From the NCBI GenBank assembly GCA_937924525.1, contig CALDSU010000005.1:124001-188000 (forward strand): a stretch of 64,000 nucleotides of DNA, read 5' to 3'. Below are positions 8,927-21,428 of this stretch, in pieces. Position numbers and translations under genes: made by a program. Source of the stretch: an uncultured Bryobacteraceae bacterium. Its GTDB lineage: Bacteria; Acidobacteriota; Terriglobia; Bryobacterales; Bryobacteraceae. Position 1 is the first letter of the stretch. Every line of letters starts with the position of its first letter. The notes under the pieces are model-generated. The model did no database searches, was not told the DNA's origin, and worked only from the letters and a program-made list of their open reading frames with translations.

Positions 8927-10357
8927 TCAGGCCAGGATCTCTTCGACCACGTTTCCGTGCACGTCCGTCAGCCGGAAGTCCCGCCCGGCGTAGCGGTAGG
9001 TCAGGCGCAGGTGGTCCAGCCCCAGCAGGTGCAGGATCGTGGCGTGGAGGTCGTGGAAGTGGACCTTCTTTTCCACCGCATAGTAGCCGTAATCGTCGGT
9101 CGCGCCGTAGGCGAGGCCGGGCTTGACGCCGCCGCCCGCCAGCCACATTGTGAACGCTTCCGGATTGTGATCGCGGCCGTCCGAGCCCTGCGCCGTCGGC
9201 GTGCGGCCAAACTCGCCGCCCCAGAGCACCAGCGTGTCCTGCAGCAAACCGCGCGCCTTCAGGTCCCGCAGGAGGCCCGCGATGGGCACGTCGACCTCGC
9301 GGGCGTTCTGTTCGTGGTCCCGCCTGAGCTGCGCGTGCTGGTCCCACTTGTACGTATGGCTCACCTGCACAAATCGGACCCCGCGTTCGGAAAGCCGCCG
9401 CGCCATCAGACACTGGCGTCCGAAATCTTCCGTGACCGGATGATCCAGGCCGTACAGTTTCCGCGTGGCGGCGGTTTCGCCGGAAAGGTCCTGCAACTCG
9501 GGCGCTTCGGCCTGCATCCGGAAGGCGAGTTCGAACGACTCAATGCGGCCCTCCAGCGCGCGATCCGGTCCGGTCAGTTCCAACTGGCGCCGGTTCATTT
9601 CCTGGGTGAAATCGATTTCCAGTCGCTGGATGTCGCGCGGCGTTTCGTGGTTGGCGATGAACGGAATCCGGGCTTCGCGCGCGGGCACACCCACCGACCC
9701 GATCGGCGTGCCCGCGTACGGGGCGGGCAGAAACGCGGAGCCGTAATTGTTCGCGCCGCCATGGCTCTGGGTCGGGCAGATGGTGACGAACCCCGGCATG
9801 CTCTGGTTCTCGCTGCCGAGGCCATAGGTGATCCACGAGCCCATACTGGGCCGCACAAAGGTGTCGCTGCCCGTGTGCAGCTCCAGCAGCGCGCCGCCGT
9901 GGCGCGAGTTCGACCCGTGCATCGACTTGATGAAACAGATCTCGTCCACCAGCTTTGCGACCTCGGGGAAGAGATCGCTCACCCACATGCCGCTCTGGCC
10001 GTACTGTTTGAAGTTCCAGGGCGACTTCAGCAGGTTGAAGGTCTCGCTGGACACCACCTTGGGCCGGGCGAACGGCAAGGGTTTGCCGTGGTCGCGCTGG
10101 AGCAGCGGCTTGTAATCGAACGTATCGACCTGCGACGGCCCGCCATGCATAAACAGAAAGATGACCCGTTTGGCGCGGGCCGGAAAGTGAGGCGGCTTCA
10201 CGGCGAGCGGACTGGCCGCCTGGCCCGCGGTGGCCGCGCGCGCCTGTTCGCCCAGCAAGCCCGCCAACGCCAGGCTGCCGAATCCCGCGCTGCTGACCCG
10301 CAGCAGGTCCCGGCGGGAGAGATTCCGATCGAAATACGAATTCCAGTGACGATGCAC
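8927..10357 (-). CDS. DUF1501 family Tat-exported protein
   Basis: 476 residues with a Tat motif (SRRDLLRVSSAGFGS). DUF1501 proteins have an alkaline-phosphatase/sulfatase-like fold; landmarks here are FLFMHGGPSQVDTFDYKP, MHGSNSRHGGA, GAWITYGLG-like text and LWGGEFGRTPTAQ near the end. They are almost always encoded beside DUF1549/DUF1553 proteins, as here: the DUF1553 gene lies 13 bases upstream on the same strand, so the two form one operon. The biochemical role is not established. The start is GTG at 10357, with GAGGAAGGA upstream overlapping the end of the previous gene. Confidence 0.9.
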   Translation of the reverse strand: MHRHWNSYFDRNLSRRDLLRVSSAGFGSLALAGLLGEQARAATAGQAASPLAVKPPHFPARAKRVIFLFMHGGPSQVDTFDYKPLLQRDHGKPLPFARPKVVSSETFNLLKSPWNFKQYGQSGMWVSDLFPEVAKLVDEICFIKSMHGSNSRHGGALLELHTGSDTFVRPSMGSWITYGLGSENQSMPGFVTICPTQSHGGANNYGSAFLPAPYAGTPIGSVGVPAREARIPFIANHETPRDIQRLEIDFTQEMNRRQLELTGPDRALEGRIESFELAFRMQAEAPELQDLSGETAATRKLYGLDHPVTEDFGRQCLMARRLSERGVRFVQVSHTYKWDQHAQLRRDHEQNAREVDVPIAGLLRDLKARGLLQDTLVLWGGEFGRTPTAQGSDGRDHNPEAFTMWLAGGGVKPGLAYGATDDYGYYAVEKKVHFHDLHATILHLLGLDHLRLTYRYAGRDFRLTDVHGNVVEEILA

Positions 10358-10370
10358 AGCGCGTCCTTCC

Positions 10371-13628
<3,258 letters not shown>

Positions 13629-13743
13629 GCGCCCTATTCTATCTCATGCCGCCCGGACGCCACGTGCTCCCCGCCCCCCCACACTCGATATCTCCCGGCT
13701 GTAGAATGGGCTCGCGACCACCAGGCGCGCGAGGAGACCGGCG

Positions 13744-16332
13744 ATGAGCGCAACACGCAGACAGTTTCTGGGCACCATGGCCGTGGCGGCGGCCCTGGGG
13801 GAAACCACCATCGAGGACGGTCCGCGGACCGATCGGTTTCATCCGGCGCCGCTGCGTGGCAACGCCGCCTTCGAAGACCTCCAGCTGGAGGACGTTGCTT
13901 TGGCGCCGCGTGGCGCCTGCGTCTCTTGGGGCATTCCCTTCCAGATTGGCAGGCCCGTGGTCCTGAAAGACGTTACCGTCACCGAACCTCTGCCCCGGTG
14001 GAAGGCCGAGTGGCTGGTGTTCCTGCACACCAGCGACGTCCGCACGCCCGAACGCGACGAGCACGGCTTCATCAAACCGCCCATGCGAGGCAATGGCTTC
14101 CTGGGCGAGCACGCGGCGGATTACGTAGTGGTCTACGCCGACGGCACAGAAGCTGCCACCCCGATCCGGCTGCGTCACCAGTTGGGAGCGTATCGGCGAG
14201 GCTGGGGCGAAAACTGCTTTCAGGCCGTCGCTCACCGCAAACCACATCCGTTGCGCGCGGTCCACGAGCAACCATCCATCCTGGCGGACTCGCCTGGCTT
14301 GGGCTGGGGGACGACGCAGACACGCGTCAGCGCCGCCGACGGCGGCCGGTGGGTGAACTGGCTGTGGGCCTGGCGGAATCCCCACCCTGGAAAAGAGATT
14401 GCAGCCCTGCGGTTCGTTCCAAAGTCGGGCACGGTGATCATCTCCGCCGTCTCCGCGGGGCGGGCCTCGGCACAACCGCTGCGCTGGGAACCGAGAAAGA
14501 AAGCGATCCTCCAGCTTCCGGAAGGCGCGACCTTCGATTTCAAGGCCGACCGGCAGGGCCAGTGGAAGCAAGTCCGGCTGGACATGGGGCAGGTGATTTC
14601 GGTGGAGCCGCGCAAGCTCTACCCCCATGCCGAGTGGGAGGGGACCTACCACAACCGCCTCCCGGAGATCAGCTCCCGCGAAGTACTGGTCGAGTACACC
14701 GCGCACCCGGATGCCCGCTTTCATCTCCAGGACGGCGCCACGGTACCGGTGGCGTCCCTGGGCGGCGCCCTCGCGCCGGTCACGCCGGCCACCCAGCGGG
14801 TGCGTATCCGCGTTTACGACCTGGCAAGCGGCAAACCCGTGGCGGTGAAACTGCACCTGCACGGCGAGAGCGGAGAATACCTGGCGCCCATCGACCGGCA
14901 CCGCCAGCCGAACACCGCCTGGTTTGAAGATTACGCCCCGGAGTTCCAGCACCAGGGCCGGCACTACTGCACGTATATCCCCGGCGAAACCGTGGTGCAC
15001 CTCCCGCTTGGCAAGGTGTACCTGGAGGTCAGCAAAGGTTTCGAAATCCGCCCCGTGCGCAGGACCTTGCGGATTGACCGGTCGACCGAGCGGATCGAGA
15101 TCCCGCTGGAGAAAGTGCTGCCGTGGCGGGAGCGCGGCTGGGTTTCGGCCGATACGCACGTCCACTTCCTTTCCCCGCCTACCGCGCAACTGGAGGGCGC
15201 CGGCGAAGGCGTGAACATCGTCAACCTGCTCGCCAGCCAGTGGGGCGAGTTGATGACCAACGTAGGCGACTTCGATGGCCAGACCACTTTCGGCTCCCGT
15301 GAGGCGGGCGGAGACGGCGAGTGGCTGGTGCGCGTGGGGACGGAGAACCGCCAGCACGTGCTGGGGCACATGTCGCTGCTCGGCTATCGCGGCGAGATCA
15401 TCGCGCCGATGTGTTCGGGCGGACCGGACGAAGCGGCGCTGGGGGATCCCATCGCCACGCTGCTGATGGAGTGGGCCGAGCGCTGCCGCGCCCAGGGCGG
15501 GTTGGTGGTGCTGCCCCACTTTCCGAACCCGCGCGCCGAGCACGCGGCGGGCCTGATCGAAGGGATCGTCGACGCGGTGGAAATGACCTCCTGGGGCAAC
15601 CTGTACGCGGGCATCGATCCCTACTCGCTCTCCGATTACTACCGCTACCTGAACTGCGGTCACTTCATCGCGGCGGTGGGCGGCACCGACAAGATGTCGG
15701 CGACGACCGCCGTCGGCACGGTCCGCACGTACGCCAGGATCCCGGCCGAACGCGCGTTTACCTACGAAGCATGGCTGGAGGCGGTGCGCGCCGGACACAC
15801 TTTTGTGAGTTACGGCCCGTTGGTGGAGTTCGCGGTGGACGGCAAACCCGCCGGAGCCCGCATCCACCTCAGCGCCTCCGGAGGCACGCTCGATGTCACC
15901 TGGGAGACCGCCAGCGTCACGGTGCCGGTGAGCAAAGTCGAACTGGTGGTCAACGGCGAAATTCGCGAGAGCCGCACCGCGCGGCCGGACCAGGATTCAG
16001 GGCATTGGCGCTTGCGCGTGGACCGCAGTTGCTGGGCGGCGCTGCTGGTTCGCGGCCACTACGCCGACAAGCCGGAGATCATCGTGGCGCATACCTCGCC
16101 GGTGATGCTCCACGTGGAAGGAGCGCCCTTCTTCTCGGCGGTGGACGCCGTAACGATTCTCGATCAGATCGAAGGCGCACTGGCTTATCTGGACACCGTG
16201 GGCACGCGCGCCGAGGACGCCATCTACAAACGGCTGCGCTTGAAGCTCACTGCCGCGCACCGCAAGCTGCACAACGCACTGCACCGGCGCGGCCACTTCC
16301 ACCACCACGCCGGCCCGCTCGAGCACGCGTAG
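13744..16332 (+). CDS. Tat-exported CehA/McbA-type PHP metallohydrolase
   Basis: 862 residues with a Tat-type start (TRRQFLGTMAVAAALG). The C-terminal half (from about residue 465) is a PHP-like metal-dependent hydrolase: SADTHVHF gives the first HxH, and further His and Asp residues follow (LGHMSLLGYRGE, VVLPHFPNPRAEH, GGTDKMS). The first half is beta-rich with carboxypeptidase-regulatory-like text (VRIRVYDLASGKPVAVKLHLHGESGEY). CehA is a known carbaryl-hydrolase relative, but most homologs are uncharacterised exported enzymes. A consensus GAGGAG lies upstream of the ATG. It is divergent from the DUF1553 gene (115 bases) and could be a functional neighbour. Confidence 0.8.
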   Translation: MSATRRQFLGTMAVAAALGETTIEDGPRTDRFHPAPLRGNAAFEDLQLEDVALAPRGACVSWGIPFQIGRPVVLKDVTVTEPLPRWKAEWLVFLHTSDVRTPERDEHGFIKPPMRGNGFLGEHAADYVVVYADGTEAATPIRLRHQLGAYRRGWGENCFQAVAHRKPHPLRAVHEQPSILADSPGLGWGTTQTRVSAADGGRWVNWLWAWRNPHPGKEIAALRFVPKSGTVIISAVSAGRASAQPLRWEPRKKAILQLPEGATFDFKADRQGQWKQVRLDMGQVISVEPRKLYPHAEWEGTYHNRLPEISSREVLVEYTAHPDARFHLQDGATVPVASLGGALAPVTPATQRVRIRVYDLASGKPVAVKLHLHGESGEYLAPIDRHRQPNTAWFEDYAPEFQHQGRHYCTYIPGETVVHLPLGKVYLEVSKGFEIRPVRRTLRIDRSTERIEIPLEKVLPWRERGWVSADTHVHFLSPPTAQLEGAGEGVNIVNLLASQWGELMTNVGDFDGQTTFGSREAGGDGEWLVRVGTENRQHVLGHMSLLGYRGEIIAPMCSGGPDEAALGDPIATLLMEWAERCRAQGGLVVLPHFPNPRAEHAAGLIEGIVDAVEMTSWGNLYAGIDPYSLSDYYRYLNCGHFIAAVGGTDKMSATTAVGTVRTYARIPAERAFTYEAWLEAVRAGHTFVSYGPLVEFAVDGKPAGARIHLSASGGTLDVTWETASVTVPVSKVELVVNGEIRESRTARPDQDSGHWRLRVDRSCWAALLVRGHYADKPEIIVAHTSPVMLHVEGAPFFSAVDAVTILDQIEGALAYLDTVGTRAEDAIYKRLRLKLTAAHRKLHNALHRRGHFHHHAGPLEHA

Positions 16333-16371
16333 GGACGGCGCGGTGGTAGTAAGTATGCGGATTCATCTGCC

Positions 16372-16391
16372 CCGCCTGGCAGGCCAGGCGG
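16372..16391. terminator. perfect 8-bp hairpin between convergent genes
   Basis: CCGCCTGG (16372-16379), loop CAGG, CCAGGCGG (16384-16391). An outer CGGATT/AATCCG pair (16358-16363 and 16406-16411) encloses it. It lies between the stops of the metallohydrolase and aqpZ. No T-run, but the position and stability suit a bidirectional terminator. Confidence 0.5.
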
Positions 16392-16403
16392 CGCGGCTCT
16401 GAC

Positions 16404-17108
16404 TTAATCCGAATCCTGCTTGCCTGCCACTGCCGGATAGACCCATCCGGCGATCGCGGCGCCCACCAGCGGGGCGATCCAGAACAGCCACAACTGCGCG
16501 ATGGCCCACCCGCCGGCGAACAGCGCCGGACCCGTGCTGCGCGCCGGGTTGACCGAGAGATTCGTGACCGGAATTCCGATCAGGTGAATCAGCGTCAGTC
16601 CCAGGCCGATGGCGATCGGCGCGAAACCCTGCGGAGCACGGCGGTCGGTGGCCCCGAGAATGATGAACAGGAACATAAACGTCAGCACGACTTCGGCGGT
16701 CAGGCATGCCATCAGCGAGTACTGCCCGGGCGAGTGCTCCCCAAACCCGTTGGCTGCAAATCCCGCGGCGGCGTCAAAGCCCGCCTTTCCGCTCGCGATG
16801 ATGAAGAGGACGCCCGCTCCCAGCACCCCTCCCACCACCTGGGCGCCGATGTACGGCAGCAATTCCGCAGCCGGAAAACGCCCCGCCGCGCACAACCCCG
16901 CCGACACCGCGGGGTTCAGATGACACCCGGAAATGTGTCCGATGGCGTACGCCATCGTCAGCACGGTGAGACCAAAAGCCAGGGCCACCCCCAGCAGTCC
17001 GATCCCGACATCCGGAAACGCGGCGGCCAGCACCGCGCTCCCGCAGCCTCCAAACACCAGCCAGAATGTGCCAATAAGCTCGGCAACGGATCTCTTTCCC
17101 AACGGCAT
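16404..17108 (-). CDS. aqpZ: aquaporin Z
   Basis: 234 residues, close to the usual length of AqpZ, starting with [21 protein letters not shown]. Both NPA boxes are present: HLNPAVS and [12 protein letters not shown]. The selectivity filter residues match a water channel: [11 protein letters not shown] supplies the His and Thr positions before the Arg of NPARS. Six membrane helices are readable. It would conduct water across the inner membrane. A strong AAGGAGGT lies upstream of the ATG. The gene is single and divergent from the creatininase gene; no glycerol kinase neighbour argues for a glycerol facilitator. Confidence 0.93.
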   Translation of the reverse strand: MPLGKRSVAELIGTFWLVFGGCGSAVLAAAFPDVGIGLLGVALAFGLTVLTMAYAIGHISGCHLNPAVSAGLCAAGRFPAAELLPYIGAQVVGGVLGAGVLFIIASGKAGFDAAAGFAANGFGEHSPGQYSLMACLTAEVVLTFMFLFIILGATDRRAPQGFAPIAIGLGLTLIHLIGIPVTNLSVNPARSTGPALFAGGWAIAQLWLFWIAPLVGAAIAGWVYPAVAGKQDSD

Positions 17109-17304
17109 AAAAACCTCCTTGGCGACAAATCACTTGACGGAATGGTTGAATTCTGGGCCGGACACCTTCGGGCCCGCCCGCGAACCCGGAGAAATGAAGC
17201 TGATGGCCTGGTATCAGGAACTGCCGCGTCCGAGACTGCCACAATCCCGTCCCGGCCGGAGCCCCCCTCTGGCGCTCGAAGTCCTTCGGCGAAAATAGGC
17301 GAAT

Positions 17305-18120
17305 ATGCCCAAACACCTCGATCGCACCCTCACCTGGACGGAAGCGCGCGACCGGGCGGCGCAAGGCGCCGTCATCGTCATTCCCGTGGCGGCGATCGAG
17401 CAGCATGGCCACCATCTCCCCATCGACGTAGACAACGTTCTGGTCGAACACGTCACCGAAGAAGCGGCGCGGCGGTCCGCAGGGCGGTTGCTGACCGCGC
17501 CGATGATCCACTACGGGTTCAACGAGCACAACATGGGTTTTCCCGGCACCATCACGGTCCGCGAGACCGTGTTCATGGACTTCTGTTACGACGTGGCGCA
17601 CTCGTTTGTCCGGCAGGGGTTCGACCGCCTGATCTTCATCAACGGACACGGCAGCAACCAGATGCTGCTGAACCTGGTGGCGCGGCGGATTGTGAACTCG
17701 ACGCAGGCCCTGGCCGCCAGCGCCGCGCATTGGTGGCTGGCCAAGCGCGCGGTGGACGAGCGCCGCGCCTCTGCGTTTCCGGGCGGCATGGCCCACGCCT
17801 GCGAATTCGAAACCTCGATGTACCTTTACCTGAAACCGGAGCTGGTGGACATGAGCAAAGCGACCGGGCGCGAAACGCCGTCCACGTTGAACGAATGGAT
17901 CTACGACGACCTGTTCGGGTCCGGGCCGTTTCACTTCGTCAACCGGTGGAGCCGCATCAGCGAATCGGGCGTGGAAGGCGACCCGCAACTGGCCACGCCG
18001 GAGAAGGGGCGCGCCTTCGCCGAGTGCGCGATTGAGAACCTGATCTCGTTCGCGCGCTTTTTCCGGGAGTACACGCCGCCCCCCGATCGCGACTTCAACT
18101 ATCAGCCGCCTGGTCTGTAA
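17305..18120 (+). CDS. creatininase family amidohydrolase
   Basis: 271 residues. The family metal site is visible: AAIEQHGHHLPIDVDN supplies Glu, His and Asp ligands, and FINGHGSNQ supplies another His. The later GMAHACEFETSMYL segment contains the conserved Glu. Family members act on creatinine, formamidopyrimidines (ArfB) and peptide-like pro-mycofactocin substrates (MftE), so the exact amide cleaved is not known. It opens a run of four plus-strand genes with the Gfo/Idh, M14 and threonine-synthase-like genes. The spacing to the next gene is 113 bases, so co-transcription is plausible but less certain than for the last three. Confidence 0.85.
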   Translation: MPKHLDRTLTWTEARDRAAQGAVIVIPVAAIEQHGHHLPIDVDNVLVEHVTEEAARRSAGRLLTAPMIHYGFNEHNMGFPGTITVRETVFMDFCYDVAHSFVRQGFDRLIFINGHGSNQMLLNLVARRIVNSTQALAASAAHWWLAKRAVDERRASAFPGGMAHACEFETSMYLYLKPELVDMSKATGRETPSTLNEWIYDDLFGSGPFHFVNRWSRISESGVEGDPQLATPEKGRAFAECAIENLISFARFFREYTPPPDRDFNYQPPGL

Positions 18121-18233
18121 AGCACCCGGGCGGGAGGTAGCGCTGCCGCACGTTCGCAAGGTACAGTTCGATTTCTGCCCGGCGACGCTGAGCCGGGCCG
18201 AATCCGGGCCGGGCGCCACGGCGAGGAGAGAGG

Positions 18234-19217
18234 ATGATCCGCATCGGCATTTGCGGCGCGGGCCGGATTGGCCGCGTGCACATCGAGAACCTGCAGTCGT
18301 TGCGCGGCTGCGAAGTGGCGGGGATTGTCGAACCCCATCCTGCCCGCTTGCGGGCCGCGGTCGATGATTTCGGCGTGTCCGCCTACGCCGACTTGGACAC
18401 GCTGCTGGGGGACCGCAGCGTGGATGCCGTGGTGGTGGCGGCGCCCAGCGACGCCCACGCCGACGTGGCGTGCCGGGCGCTGGCCGCGGGCAAGCACGTA
18501 TTCATCGAGAAGCCGCTGGCGGATACGCTCGAGGCCTGCCGGCGCATCCAGCAGGCGGCCGCCCGTGCCGGGCGGGTGGCCCAGACGGGTTTCTGCGAAC
18601 GCTTCAACGTCCACTACCTGGAGGCGCGCCGGGCCGTACGGACCGGCCAGTTGGGCGTCGTGCGCGCCATCCACACGTCCCGGTATGCTCCCTGTCGCAG
18701 CGCCGATCCGAACTGGCCGCTGGGCGTGCTCGACACCGCGGTGCACAACCTGGACTTGATTCTTTGGCTGTTCGGCCGCCTGCCGCGCAGCGTGCTGGCG
18801 CGCGGCGTCCAGGTGTACGGCAATCCGCCGATCCCGCACTCGGCCACCATCCTGCTCACCTTCGACGACGGCGCGATGGCGGTAGAGCAGATCGCTTGGC
18901 TGGACGACGCCGGGCATCCGCTGGGCCACTGCGCCCGCTCGCGGATGATGATTCAGGGCACGCACGGCGTCTTCACGGTGGACTTGGAGGACCGCCCATC
19001 CTCCCTGCTGTCCCAGGGGGACTACCGGCAGGTCGACACGGTCATTCTGGGCGCTCGTGAATACCCCGGGTGCCTGAAACTGCAATTCGAGTACTTTCTT
19101 CAGGCGATCGAGAGCGGCGCCCCCGTGCTGGCCCCGATCGAGGACGCCGTGAAAGTCGAGCGCGTGGCCTTGGCGGCGAAAGAGTCGCTGGAAACCGGAC
19201 GCGAGGTGTCGCTGTGA
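18234..19217 (+). CDS. Gfo/Idh/MocA family oxidoreductase
   Basis: 327 residues. A Rossmann domain opens the protein (GICGAGRIGRVH), followed by VVVAAPSDAHADVA and the EKP motif (FIEKPLADT) with the catalytic Lys. DTAVHNLDLILWL carries the Asp/His pair of the sugar-binding domain. The family oxidises or reduces cyclitols and sugars with NAD(P); myo-inositol 2-dehydrogenase is the closest named relative by eye, but the substrate is not determined. GAGGAGAG precedes the ATG. Its stop overlaps the start of the next gene as GTGA, so translation is probably coupled. Confidence 0.87.
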   Translation: MIRIGICGAGRIGRVHIENLQSLRGCEVAGIVEPHPARLRAAVDDFGVSAYADLDTLLGDRSVDAVVVAAPSDAHADVACRALAAGKHVFIEKPLADTLEACRRIQQAAARAGRVAQTGFCERFNVHYLEARRAVRTGQLGVVRAIHTSRYAPCRSADPNWPLGVLDTAVHNLDLILWLFGRLPRSVLARGVQVYGNPPIPHSATILLTFDDGAMAVEQIAWLDDAGHPLGHCARSRMMIQGTHGVFTVDLEDRPSSLLSQGDYRQVDTVILGAREYPGCLKLQFEYFLQAIESGAPVLAPIEDAVKVERVALAAKESLETGREVSL

Positions 19218-20128
19218 CCGTTCCGTGGGAGCGTCTCCCGGTCGGGTCCGCCGGCTGGGTGGACCTGCCGCTGGGGGTGGAGGCGTTCGTATGCCGCGGC
19301 ACTCGCGGCGGACCCTCGGCCGTGGTCGCCGCCGGGATCCACGGCGATGAATATGAGGGTCCCGCCGCCGCCGCGCGGCTGGCCTCCACGGTGACGCCCG
19401 AGGCGGTGCGCGGCAGCGTCGTGCTCATCCCGGTGGCGAATCCGATGGCTTGGCATGCGGGACTGCGCGTCACGCCGGAGGACGGCAGGAATCTGGCCCG
19501 CACGTTTCCGGGCGACCCGCATGGCACGCTTACCGAAAGGCTGGCCGCCAGTCTGTTTGCGTGGATCAGCCAAGCCGATTACCTGATCGATCTGCACAGC
19601 GGGGGCGTGAAGTACCGCTTCGCGCCCTTGGCCGGTTTCTACGGAGACCCGGTGGCCGGGAATCCTTCCTACCAGGCGGCGCGGCGCTTCGGCCTGCCTT
19701 GGCTTTGGCAGTTGCCGGAGACCCCGGGGGTGCTGAGTTGCGAACTGCATCGGCGCGGCCGGACCGCGATTGGCTGCGAATACCTGGGCGACGGGCAACT
19801 CGCGCCGGAAGGCGTGACAGCTTACGTCCGGGGCGTCGTGTCCTGTCTGGCCGCGTGGGGAATGCTCCCGGACGGGCAACCGCTTCCCCCTGGCGGAGTC
19901 GCCGTCCGCGGCGACTGGGTCCTGGCCGGGGCGGCCGGGCTTTTCGCGGCGGAGGTCGACCTGGGCGCCGCGGTGCGCGACGGCCAGCGCCTGGGAACGA
20001 TCTCGAGCGAGAAAGGCCAGGAGGGGGAAACGCTGGTGGCGGCGCGCGCCGGGACGGTGCTCGCGCGGCGCAGCAAGGCGTATATCCGCAAAGCCGACTG
20101 GGATGTGCTGGTGGCGAGCAATGCCTGA
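19214..20128 (+). CDS. M14-type succinylglutamate desuccinylase/aspartoacylase-like deacylase
   Basis: 304 residues from GTG at 19214, which overlaps the previous stop as GTGA; the longer open frame upstream (from 19070) runs inside the dehydrogenase gene and reads as Arg-rich shadow. Zinc ligands of the M14 deacylase family are visible: GIHGDEYEG (His and Glu) and LIDLHSGG (His). NLARTFPGDP carries the conserved Asn-Arg substrate-binding text. The last 80 residues form the typical barrel-sandwich tail (GLFAAEVDLGAAVRDGQRLG). The reaction would be removal of an acyl or dicarboxylic group from an amino acid or similar amine. It overlaps the next gene by 8 bases. Confidence 0.84.
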   Translation: MTVPWERLPVGSAGWVDLPLGVEAFVCRGTRGGPSAVVAAGIHGDEYEGPAAAARLASTVTPEAVRGSVVLIPVANPMAWHAGLRVTPEDGRNLARTFPGDPHGTLTERLAASLFAWISQADYLIDLHSGGVKYRFAPLAGFYGDPVAGNPSYQAARRFGLPWLWQLPETPGVLSCELHRRGRTAIGCEYLGDGQLAPEGVTAYVRGVVSCLAAWGMLPDGQPLPPGGVAVRGDWVLAGAAGLFAAEVDLGAAVRDGQRLGTISSEKGQEGETLVAARAGTVLARRSKAYIRKADWDVLVASNA

Positions 20129-21326
20129 CGTCTGCCTGGCGTGTCTGGTTTGCGGGGCAACCCAGGAGTTCGCCCCGCTGTTTGCCGGGTGCCCGGTCTG
20201 CGCCAGGCAGGGGCGGAAGGCCGCGCTCGAGGTCCGCTATCCGTCCCGGTGCGCCGAGGTCGATTCCTCCCAACCCGGATTATGGAAGTGGCGTTCCCTG
20301 CTCCCGCCGGTGCGGCCGGAAGCGATCGTGTCGCTGCACGAAGGCTCCACGCCGCTGCTTCCTTTGCCGGGGCGCGGCGTCACGCGACTGTTCGTCAAGA
20401 ATGAAACGATGAATCCCACCTGGGCGCACAAAGACCGGCCGAATTGCGTCACGGCTGCCGTGGCCCGGCACTTCGGCTTCCGCCAGGTAGTCACGATCAG
20501 CACGGGGAATCACGGCAACTCGGCAGCGGCCTACGCGGCGGCCGCCGGCCTGCGCTGCGTCATCTTCTGCAACGCGCATGCCCCGGTGGAGCAGACCCGG
20601 CTGATGCGGCATTACGGAGCGGAAGTCTTTCTGGGCGGGGACGCCGATCGTCTGGCCGCCGCGCTGATGGCGCGCGGCGACTGGTTTCCGGCCCTGACGA
20701 TTTGCCCGCGCTCCGGTTTCGGGAGTCCGTTCGGAGTGGAGGGGTTCAAAACCATCGCCTTCGAGATCTTCGCGCAACTGGGAGGGCGGATGCCGGACCG
20801 GGTGTTCGTGCCGGCGTCGAGCGGCGACGGGCTTTACGGCATCGCGAAGGGGTTTCGCGAACTGGTGGCTGCCGGTCAGGCGCCGCGCATGCCGCGGATG
20901 ATCGCCTGCCAGACCGAGCGCGCCAACTTCTACGTAGAGGCGTTTCGTGAAGGGCGGCGCACCGTGCGCGCCGTGCATCCGGTGGAAACCGTCGCGCTTT
21001 CCATCGGCGACGAGATCGGCGGACTGCCCGCGTTGTGGGCGGTGTATGACTCGGGCGGCGAGGCCTTGGAGGCCCGTGAAGAGGCGATTCTAGCCGCCGC
21101 GCGGGAGTACGCGCGGATGGGTCTGGCGTTCGAGCCCGCTTCATCCGCGGCCCTCGCCTGTGCGCGGGCGCACCCGGATTACGGCCAGGCGGACGAAACG
21201 TGGGTGCTGATCGGTAGCGGCACGGCGATCCGCTGGCCGCAAACGTTCGCGGCGGACGACCCCGGACCGCGCCATCTCGAGCCCGGGTTCGCGGATGCCG
21301 GCGCGATTCTGCCGCCGGGGTCGTGA
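20121..21326 (+). CDS. threonine-synthase-like PLP enzyme with N-terminal zinc ribbon
   Basis: 401 residues from ATG at 20121, overlapping the previous gene by 8 bases. Two Cys pairs at the N-terminus (CLVCG and CPVCARQG) form a small zinc ribbon, as in some threonine-synthase relatives. The PLP Lys lies in AHKDRPNCVTAA, and STGNHGNSAAAYAAAAGL is the phosphate-binding and substrate-lid region of fold-type II enzymes. LIGSGTAIRW near the end matches the usual PLP ring-nitrogen Ser-Gly strand. True ThrC is normally beside hom or thrB; here the neighbours are a deacylase and a sugar-type dehydrogenase, so it may be a lyase or synthase for an unusual amino acid. Confidence 0.82.
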   Translation: MPDVCLACLVCGATQEFAPLFAGCPVCARQGRKAALEVRYPSRCAEVDSSQPGLWKWRSLLPPVRPEAIVSLHEGSTPLLPLPGRGVTRLFVKNETMNPTWAHKDRPNCVTAAVARHFGFRQVVTISTGNHGNSAAAYAAAAGLRCVIFCNAHAPVEQTRLMRHYGAEVFLGGDADRLAAALMARGDWFPALTICPRSGFGSPFGVEGFKTIAFEIFAQLGGRMPDRVFVPASSGDGLYGIAKGFRELVAAGQAPRMPRMIACQTERANFYVEAFREGRRTVRAVHPVETVALSIGDEIGGLPALWAVYDSGGEALEAREEAILAAAREYARMGLAFEPASSAALACARAHPDYGQADETWVLIGSGTAIRWPQTFAADDPGPRHLEPGFADAGAILPPGS

Positions 21327-21428
21327 GGCGCGTCTCCGCCGTCAGCCGCCGCTGAGTTGGCGCTGGCAATCGGCGTCATCGATTGACCGCAAGTGCCGCG
21401 GTTTCGAGCGACGCCAGGTGTCTGTTGA

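Noticed and set aside
13639-15867. A 742-codon minus-strand open frame over the metallohydrolase gene
   Set aside because: Same reasoning; the plus-strand gene has Tat signal, ribosome binding site and metal motifs.
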